Shown piece after piece: positions 1-5,191 of a stretch of 5,191 bases of DNA. The notes beneath the pieces are model-generated. The model searched no databases. It had not been told where the DNA came from and saw only the letters and a list, made by a program, of their open reading frames with translations. Positions within the stretch are counted from its first letter, which is position 1. Each line of letters begins with the position of its first letter. Made by a program: the position numbers and the translations under genes. The DNA is from Planctomycetota bacterium (GTDB lineage: Bacteria; Planctomycetota; Phycisphaerae; UBA1845), in assembly GCA_022563055.1 (NCBI GenBank), contig JADFOB010000125.1:1-5191 (forward strand), given 5' to 3'.

Positions 1-291
1 GGCGATACGACGGCAGAGGTCGCGGACGAGGGCGAACCGCTAAAAAGAGTCGCGCAGGAGGCCGGCACCATCCCGCTTTCCACGGCGCGGCGGCGCTTCG
101 ACGTGGGCGATGAGAAGGGCAAAGAACCGGTTGCAGACTTGGACGAGGCGCTCGGCGGCGCTCAAGCCACGGAAGCGATAAGAGACGAGGCGGATACGCC
201 GCCGGATCAGGATACGGCGGGCGAGCAGGAAACGTCCATGGAGCGATTGCTTCGCGCACGCAAACAAGCCAAGCGCAAACGAAATGAATAG
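1..291 (+). CDS. C-terminal end of an unidentified charged protein (5' partial)
   Basis: The frame is open from the first base to a TAG stop at 289-291, giving 96 residues of a protein whose start lies outside the window. The visible part looks like a disordered, highly charged tail. It is rich in Asp, Glu, Ala and Gly through about residue 78, then ends in a strongly basic helix-like segment (ERLLRARKQAKRKRNE). No domain, catalytic motif or membrane segment is visible. A GTG at 103 could start a 62-residue product, but the frame continues upstream with the same composition, so an internal start is unlikely. The gene lies 84 nt upstream of the MoxR gene on the same strand and may belong to the same locus. 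I do not recognise the family. Codon use is GC-rich like the neighbouring genes, which supports real coding. Confidence 0.6.
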   Translation, partial: GDTTAEVADEGEPLKRVAQEAGTIPLSTARRRFDVGDEKGKEPVADLDEALGGAQATEAIRDEADTPPDQDTAGEQETSMERLLRARKQAKRKRNE

Positions 292-315
292 GCGCGTGGG
301 TGGTTGTATAACTCT

Positions 316-350
316 GGCTGATAGCTGATAGCTGACGGCTGATAGCTTCT
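316..350. repeat. Imperfect heptanucleotide tandem repeat (GCTGATA type)
   Basis: Five consecutive 7-bp units can be read: GGCTGAT, AGCTGAT, AGCTGAC, GGCTGAT and a degenerate AGCTTCT. The first four differ from the consensus RGCTGAY only at the two ambiguous positions. The array lies in the 84-nt gap between the upstream gene and the MoxR gene, ending 14 nt before the ribosome binding site. Short tandem heptamer arrays of this kind are known from intergenic regions of cyanobacteria and some other bacteria. Read in the opposite strand they give the familiar spurious peptide pattern SAVSYQLSA. No function can be assigned; replication slippage is the usual explanation. Confidence 0.75.
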
Positions 351-363
351 CAAGCACGTTCTT

Positions 364-369
364 AGGGAG
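364..369 (+). promoter_or_regulatory. Ribosome binding site of the MoxR gene
   Basis: AGGGAG lies six nucleotides before the ATG at 376, a good Shine-Dalgarno match at suitable spacing. It is clearer than anything in front of the other genes here and supports the chosen start. Confidence 0.7.
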
Positions 370-375
370 TAGATC

Positions 376-1395
<1,020 letters not shown>

Positions 1396-1408
1396 GCCCA
1401 ACAGACTC

Positions 1409-1522
1409 ATGATCATCTATTTCGATGAGTCGTACGACAACGCGCGCGATTATCTGCGGTACGGCGCGCAAAGAAGAGGCCCAGGTAGTCTGCTCGTATT
1501 AACGATCGTCAGGTCGCCCTGA
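1409..1522 (+). pseudogene. Possible truncated start of a DUF3800-type protein
   Basis: An ATG 14 nt after the MoxR stop opens a 37-codon frame ending in TGA. Its first residues, MIIYFDESYDNARDYLRYG, resemble the N-terminus of DUF3800 proteins, which begin with a hydrophobic strand leading into a D-E-S acidic motif and then a tyrosine/leucine-rich strand. After about residue 20 the resemblance stops, and the rest (QRRGPGSLLVLTIVRSP) does not look like the family. The usual length is a few hundred residues, so this would be only a decayed remnant. The other forward frames do not visibly continue the family. No ribosome binding site is seen. The match rests on memory of about 18 residues, so chance or an unrelated short peptide remains possible. 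Confidence 0.4.
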
Positions 1523-1679
1523 CACCTCTGAGCAGCACCCAGGCTCTATGTGTAAGTATACGACAGAAGCATTGTATTGTGTGGGTAAATTCCATGGTTT
1601 TTTGTAAGTTTATCCATGTTGTTGATACCGGTGATCTGCGCTCTTGGACCCGCGTTCGGACGTTCTTCAAAAAAGCGCC

Positions 1680-1719
1680 GGTAGCTTCCATCGCGCCACG
1701 GGATCGCGGAAGGATAGCC
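1680..1719 (+). other. Imperfect stem-loop in the leader of the DUF58 gene
   Basis: CTTCC (1685-1689) can pair with GGAAG (1708-1712), with an inner CGC/GCG pairing (1692-1694 with 1706-1708, partly shared) and an outer GG/CC and TA/TA extension to 1680 and 1719. Several bulges interrupt the stem. It ends 37 nt before the DUF58 start codon. It could be an mRNA leader structure or merely chance in GC-rich DNA. It begins with GTAG (1681-1684) but shares no sequence with the REP-like doublet at 4700-4801. Confidence 0.3.
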
Positions 1720-1756
1720 GCCGCAAAGCATCGCTGCAAGTAGAAACGGTCATCGC

Positions 1757-2650
1757 ATGGCACAAGCCAAAACCGACGAACTGCTCGACTCGGAATTCAT
1801 GGGTAAGCTTGATCAGCTTACGCTGATGAGTCGCAAGATCTTCGCGGGGAAGATGCGCGGTGAGCGGCTTACCAAGCGACGCGGTGAGTCAGCCGAGTTC
1901 GCCGACTATCGCAATTACGTCCCCGGCGACGATCTTCGCTTCCTCGACTGGAACATCTACGCCCGGCTGGAATCGCTCTTCCTCAAGCTGTTTCTGCAGG
2001 AAGAGGATCTGCACGTCAGCATTCTGATCGACGTCTCAAAGAGCATGGACTGGGGGCAGCCCAATAAGGGGCTCTACGCCCGGCGAATCGCAGCCGCCAT
2101 CGCCTACATCGGTCTGGTCAACTTCGACCGCGTCAGTCTCTACGCCTACGCCAACGGAATGCAGTATGAACTCGCGGGTGTTCGAGGGCGGCGGTTGATG
2201 TTCAAGGTTGTCGACTTTCTGACGCGTGTGGAGTACGAAGGTTCGAGCAACTTGGCGGCTGCGGGTAAACAGTTCGCAACCAGGCACCCTCAACCCGGCA
2301 TCGTTCTTATTTTGAGCGACTTTTTCGAGAAGGGCGGTTACGAAGATGGGCTGCGGTTCCTGCTGGGGCGCAACTATGACCTCTACACGATTCAACTCCT
2401 AAGCCCCCAGGAGATCGATCCACCGCTGGTGGGAGACTTGCGGTTGACCGACATCGAGGATGGCGACGTGGCCGAGGTGACGATCAGCCGGGCTCTGATC
2501 AACCGATACAAGCAGAATCTTCAGGCATACTGCGGAGAGCTCCGCGACTACTGCACCCGGCGCGGTGTGAACTACCTGTTTACCAGTACCGACAAACCCT
2601 TCGATCAGATCATCCTCTCCTATTTCAGAAAACGGGGGTTGCTCCAGTGA
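1757..2650 (+). CDS. DUF58 family protein with vWA fold
   Basis: A predicted soluble, cytosolic protein of 297 residues, typical for short DUF58 proteins. The DUF58 signature is at residues 44-70: ESAEFADYRNYVPGDDLR followed by FLDWNIYAR. It leads into a vWA-like domain. The metal-site (MIDAS) motif is DVSKS with D92, S94 and S96. The second element is GSSNL (162-166), with Ser where Thr is more usual, and the third is SDFF with D188. No membrane segment or signal peptide is seen. DUF58 proteins are encoded beside MoxR ATPases and are presumed to be their vWA partners. An in-frame TAG at 1715-1717 and the lack of other start codons make ATG 1757 the earliest start. The ribosome binding site is weak or absent, which is odd for a gene with its own 361-nt leader. 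The BatA-type gene follows after 13 nt, indicating co-transcription. Family call is secure; the substrate is unknown. Confidence 0.96.
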   Translation: MAQAKTDELLDSEFMGKLDQLTLMSRKIFAGKMRGERLTKRRGESAEFADYRNYVPGDDLRFLDWNIYARLESLFLKLFLQEEDLHVSILIDVSKSMDWGQPNKGLYARRIAAAIAYIGLVNFDRVSLYAYANGMQYELAGVRGRRLMFKVVDFLTRVEYEGSSNLAAAGKQFATRHPQPGIVLILSDFFEKGGYEDGLRFLLGRNYDLYTIQLLSPQEIDPPLVGDLRLTDIEDGDVAEVTISRALINRYKQNLQAYCGELRDYCTRRGVNYLFTSTDKPFDQIILSYFRKRGLLQ

Positions 2651-2663
2651 GGCAGCCGGTCGC

Positions 2664-4685
2664 ATGAGTTTCTTAAGCCCCCTTACCATCGCCATCGCAG
2701 CCGGCCTGACGATCCCGCCGCTCGTGGCCTTGTACTTCCTCAAGCTCAAGCGAAACGTCCACGTGGTCTCCTCCACGCTGTTATGGCGACGGGCGGTCGA
2801 GGATCTGCACGTCAACGCGCCGTTTCAGCGGCTTCGCAGCAGCCTGCTACTGCTCCTTCAGCTTTTGATCCTGATCGTCGCGGCGATCGCGCTGGGAAAG
2901 CCGATGCTGCAGACGGCCCAGACGCACGAGTCCACGAGCATTCTCCTGATCGATCAGTCTGCTTCCATGAGCGTCGTCGAAGCCGACGGCCAAACGCGTT
3001 TCGCCAAGGCGAAGGAGCAGGCGAAGGCGTACGTGGACAACATGGATGACGACGCCCGCGCGATGATCATCGCATTCTGTGATCGCGCGACCGTTGCGTC
3101 AGCCTTTGACACCGACACCCGCGCCCTCAAACGCAAGATCGACGAGATTGAACAAACTCAAAGCACCTCGAACCTCGGCGAAGCGATGAGTCTGGCCGAG
3201 GCCTACACGCAGACGATCATCGTCGGCATGGTGGATCAACCCGACATCGAAATGCGGGCGGACGCGCCGCCGGCGACGGTCGTGCTCTTTACCGATGGCC
3301 GAATCGAGGATGCCGACCGCGTCGCGTTGCAGAAGTTCGACGTCGAGCGGATCCGGGTCGTGAACGTCGGCGAGCGCCGTGACAACATCGGCATCTTGAC
3401 GATGGATGCGCGGCGCGACTACGAACGCCCCGAGATGCTTCAGGTCGCCGCCACCATCCGCAACTTCGGCCCCCAAAGCACATCCGTGGACGCCGTCCTC
3501 TATGTAGACGGGACACACGTGGACATCCAGACCGTCCGGCTAAGAGGTACCAAGAGCACCGGCAACGAACAACCCGGAGGCGATTCGTCGGCGACCCTTG
3601 GAGCATCCGCGTTGGTCGTTTTCGATGACATCGAGTTCGAGGGCGGCGGGTTGATCGAGGTCGTGCTGCACGTGGACGACGCGCTGGAAGCAGACAATCG
3701 CGCGTGGACGATCATCGACCAACCGAGGCACATCCGTGTCCTTCTGGTGACTGAGGGCAATATGTTCCTGGAAGATGCACTCTCGGCGCTGCCGATGGAC
3801 TCGGTAACGATGACCGCGCAGGAGTATGAATCCGCCGACGACAAGGAACTGCTCGACGGGGAGCGCAGCGCGTTCGACGTGGTTATTTTTGACGGCCATT
3901 CCACGGCGAGGCTGCCTCAGGGGAACTACTTCTTTTGGGGTGCGGTTCCCCGGATCGAGGGCGTATCGGCGGGAAGCCTCATCGACGACCAGGTCATCTT
4001 CAACTGGGACGATACGCATCCCATCCTGCGATACGTGGCGGTGGAGACCATCTACGTCTATCAGTGGCTTGCCCTGAAGCTGCCGCCCGAAGCGGTCGTG
4101 TTGATCGAAGGCGAGACCTCCCCGGTGATGAGCTACCTGACGCGCGACGCCAGCCAGTTCCTCATCTGCGCCTTTCGCTTGATCAGCAGCGATGAGCAGG
4201 GTCGGGCGATGTTCAATACCTACTGGGGCACCAGCGTGGATTTCCTGGTCTTCATGCAAAACGCCGTGCAATACCTGGCTTTCAATGTCGCTACCAGCGG
4301 CAAGAAGAGCGTTTCCCCCGGACAACCCGTGACTCTTCCCATTCCTAAGCGCACGGAGCGTGTGAAGGTTATCCGACCGGACAAACGCGAGGATTGGGTT
4401 CCCTCCGCCGGATTCCAGACGATCCATTATGCCGACACCCGCCAGGTGGGCGTGTACAAGATCGAGCCCGGCGTGCCCGGACACGATGCCTTCGCCGTCA
4501 ACCTGTTCAACGCGGTCGAAAGTCGCGTCGAGCCGGCGAGCACGCTGACCATCGGAGCGGATGCGATCGAGGCGCAGGCTGCCACCGTCCAGGTCAACCA
4601 ACCGGCGTGGAAATATTTCCTCATGGCGATGCTCGCCCTGCTCGTTTTGGAATGGATCGTCTATAATCAGCGTGTGTTTGTGTGA
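2664..4685 (+). CDS. BatA-type membrane protein with vWA domain
   Basis: A 673-residue membrane protein. Residues 1-80 form the BatA (N-terminal aerotolerance regulator) segment: a hydrophobic helix (about 5-27), a basic stretch, the LLWRRAVEDL region (39-48) and a second hydrophobic helix (60-77). The vWA domain follows (about 91-240) with MIDAS motif DQSAS (D97, S99, S101), STSNLGEA (S169) and FTDG (D211). Residues about 243-350 look like a beta-sandwich (Ig/CARDB-like), interrupted by a Gly/Ser-rich linker near 304-318. Residues about 356-600 resemble the GATase-like part of large BatA proteins, with FDVVIFDGH (404-412) and a THPILRYV motif (451-458). The end has VGVYKIEPG (595-603), FAVNLFNAVES (610-620) and a C-terminal membrane helix (about 650-667). 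By family knowledge it is a membrane-tethered vWA partner of a MoxR ATPase. A weak GAGG (2649-2652) overlaps the DUF58 stop. Bat proteins were linked to aerotolerance in Bacteroides, but that role is not shown for such long proteins. Confidence 0.95.
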   Translation: MSFLSPLTIAIAAGLTIPPLVALYFLKLKRNVHVVSSTLLWRRAVEDLHVNAPFQRLRSSLLLLLQLLILIVAAIALGKPMLQTAQTHESTSILLIDQSASMSVVEADGQTRFAKAKEQAKAYVDNMDDDARAMIIAFCDRATVASAFDTDTRALKRKIDEIEQTQSTSNLGEAMSLAEAYTQTIIVGMVDQPDIEMRADAPPATVVLFTDGRIEDADRVALQKFDVERIRVVNVGERRDNIGILTMDARRDYERPEMLQVAATIRNFGPQSTSVDAVLYVDGTHVDIQTVRLRGTKSTGNEQPGGDSSATLGASALVVFDDIEFEGGGLIEVVLHVDDALEADNRAWTIIDQPRHIRVLLVTEGNMFLEDALSALPMDSVTMTAQEYESADDKELLDGERSAFDVVIFDGHSTARLPQGNYFFWGAVPRIEGVSAGSLIDDQVIFNWDDTHPILRYVAVETIYVYQWLALKLPPEAVVLIEGETSPVMSYLTRDASQFLICAFRLISSDEQGRAMFNTYWGTSVDFLVFMQNAVQYLAFNVATSGKKSVSPGQPVTLPIPKRTERVKVIRPDKREDWVPSAGFQTIHYADTRQVGVYKIEPGVPGHDAFAVNLFNAVESRVEPASTLTIGADAIEAQAATVQVNQPAWKYFLMAMLALLVLEWIVYNQRVFV

Positions 4686-4699
4686 CAGCCCGCTGAAGA

Positions 4700-4801
4700 G
4701 TAGGGCAGGTCGTTGGTCCGCCTCGGGCGGAGCGTTGACCTGCCATTTTCCGGAAAGGCAGGTGAACGTTCCGATGGAATCGGAACAACCACCTGCCCTA
4801 C
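4700..4801. repeat. REP-like doublet (REPIN/BIME architecture) of two inverted hairpins
   Basis: A 102-nt palindromic element starts 15 nt after the BatA stop. Copy A reads GTAG (4700-4703) then a 41-nt hairpin (4704-4744) with outer stem GGCAGGTC/GACCTGCC, an internal loop, inner stem TCCGCC/GGCGGA and loop TCG. Copy B is the same design on the - strand: GTAG is the complement of 4798-4801 and its hairpin spans 4757-4797, with outer stem GGCAGGTG/CACCTGCC, inner stem GTTCCGAT/ATCGGAAC and a 3-nt loop. The copies match at 32 of 41 positions. Eight of the nine differences form four stem pairs and keep or restore pairing; the ninth is in the apical loop. The 12-nt linker contains the perfect palindrome TTTCCGGAAA (4747-4756). 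GTAG followed by an imperfect hairpin, in inverted pairs between genes, is the known layout of REP elements mobilised by RAYT (Y1) transposases. In an mRNA the element could also protect the 3' end or attenuate transcription. No RAYT gene is in the window. Confidence 0.82.
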
Positions 4802-4825
4802 CACGCTGCCGCGACCCGAACCGTC

Positions 4826-5191
4826 ATGGATCATCTAGACTCAACAGCTTCGGACCAAAAAAGTGACACGCCCACCGTCACGGTGGTGCAACTCGTTGTC
4901 GGACGCTCGAGCGCTCTGACGCGCGGGTTCATCTGGGCGGGCGTGGCCGTGCTGCTAGGGGCAGTCACGGCGACGATCTACCAAGGACTGACCTTCACTT
5001 CCAATGGCGTTTCCAGCGCCATCGTGGATTTCAGTATTGCCGTGATCGCTCTGCCCATGCCGATCTCGACGGTCATCACCGCATGGATCGCCGGCCGCTG
5101 GTTTCTGCTGGGCGTTTGGCCGGCGTCCGTCGGTATTTGCGCCTGCGAGGACGAACTGATCCTCCGGCTCGGGCCCTTTGGCACGAGGCGT
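4826..5191 (+). CDS. Membrane protein of unknown function (3' partial)
   Basis: A frame opens with ATG at 4826 and stays open for 122 codons to the last base, so the C-terminus lies outside the window. A short polar N-terminus (residues 1-18, rich in Asp, Ser and Thr) is followed by two predicted membrane helices: about 35-55 (FIWAGVAVLLGAVTATIYQGL) and about 66-96, a longer hydrophobic stretch with two prolines that includes IAVIALPMPISTVITAW. The chain then changes to a soluble segment, CEDELILRLGPFGTRR (107-122), which looks like the start of a cytosolic beta-rich domain. An in-frame TGA at 4763-4765 and no other standard start codon after it make 4826 the earliest start. No ribosome binding site is obvious. 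It lies 24 nt after the REP-like element and 140 nt after the BatA gene on the same strand, so it may be the next member of the locus. I recognise no named family. Confidence 0.75.
   Translation, partial: MDHLDSTASDQKSDTPTVTVVQLVVGRSSALTRGFIWAGVAVLLGAVTATIYQGLTFTSNGVSSAIVDFSIAVIALPMPISTVITAWIAGRWFLLGVWPASVGICACEDELILRLGPFGTRR

Larger units (their letters stand above)
1396..1756. other. 361-nt non-coding gap between the MoxR and DUF58 genes
   Basis: This is the only long gap in the window. Its first third contains a possible broken gene start (1409-1522). Its middle (about 1540-1625) is clearly richer in A and T than the surrounding DNA, with a TTTTTT run at 1598-1603. Its last part is GC-rich and contains an imperfect stem-loop (1680-1719). 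The T run is not preceded by a convincing GC-rich stem, so I do not call a terminator, and no clear -35/-10 pair is visible. Short frames on both strands cross the gap but none resembles a known protein. MoxR and DUF58 genes are usually almost adjacent, so this looks like inserted or decayed DNA, possibly housing a second promoter for the downstream genes. Confidence 0.6.

Noticed and set aside
304..312. TATAAC (307-312) as a -10 box in front of the MoxR gene
   Set aside because: No matching -35 box lies about 17 nt upstream, and promoter rules for the likely host are uncertain.
316..350. The short repeats before the MoxR gene as a CRISPR array
   Set aside because: Units are only 7 bp, directly adjacent and without spacers.
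1592..1603. CCATGG followed by a T run as an intrinsic terminator after the MoxR gene
   Set aside because: The 6-bp palindrome cannot form a stable stem with a loop, and flanking bases do not pair well enough to extend it.
1509..1763. An 84-residue - strand frame spanning the MoxR-DUF58 gap
   Set aside because: No family resemblance, no ribosome binding site noticed, and mixed composition that follows the AT-rich and GC-rich parts of the gap. It cannot be excluded but is not supported.
3540..4601. A 353-residue open frame on the - strand inside the BatA-type gene
   Set aside because: It lies antisense to a gene with clear BatA and vWA motifs, has typical shadow composition (Arg, His, Asp, Val) and shows no recognisable motif.
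4561..4866. A 101-residue + strand frame crossing the end of the BatA gene and the REP-like element
   Set aside because: It is out of frame with the real gene, runs through the hairpins, and has no recognisable motif.

Overview
The window is GC-rich bacterial DNA that is almost entirely coding on the + strand. It carries a MoxR / DUF58 / BatA-type locus: an AAA+ ATPase of the MoxR family, a soluble DUF58 protein with a von Willebrand A (vWA) fold, and a large membrane-anchored protein with an N-terminal BatA segment, a vWA domain, a beta-sandwich region and a GATase-like C-terminal half. This combination, the short heptanucleotide tandem repeat in front of the MoxR gene, and the style of the large BatA protein suggest Planctomycetota or a related lineage. 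That assignment is inference from memory; no marker gene is present.

Layout: positions 1-291 are the C-terminal end of an unidentified, highly charged protein that starts outside the window. An 84-nt gap follows with an imperfect 7-bp tandem repeat (about 316-350) and a good ribosome binding site. The MoxR ATPase is 376-1395. A 361-nt gap (1396-1756) is the only long non-coding stretch. It begins with a possible degraded start of a DUF3800-type protein (1409-1522), continues through an AT-rich island (about 1540-1625), and ends with an imperfect stem-loop in front of the DUF58 gene. DUF58 is 1757-2650. The BatA/vWA protein is 2664-4685, 13 nt downstream. The intergenic DNA 4700-4801 is a paired inverted hairpin element that fits the REP-doublet (REPIN/BIME) architecture. 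A membrane protein gene starts at 4826 and runs off the right edge.

How the genes probably work together: in known MoxR systems the AAA+ ATPase acts as a chaperone-like partner of vWA proteins encoded beside it. Here the DUF58 protein would be the cytosolic vWA partner and the BatA protein a membrane-tethered vWA partner. Both keep the DxSxS metal-site motif. The client or stress handled by the system cannot be read from the sequence.

The strongest unexpected signal is the REP doublet at 4700-4801. It has two 41-nt hairpins in opposite orientation, each preceded on its own strand by GTAG. They differ at nine positions, of which eight form four stem pairs and one lies in the apical loop. This is a compensatory pattern and predicts that the genome encodes a matching REP-associated tyrosine transposase elsewhere.
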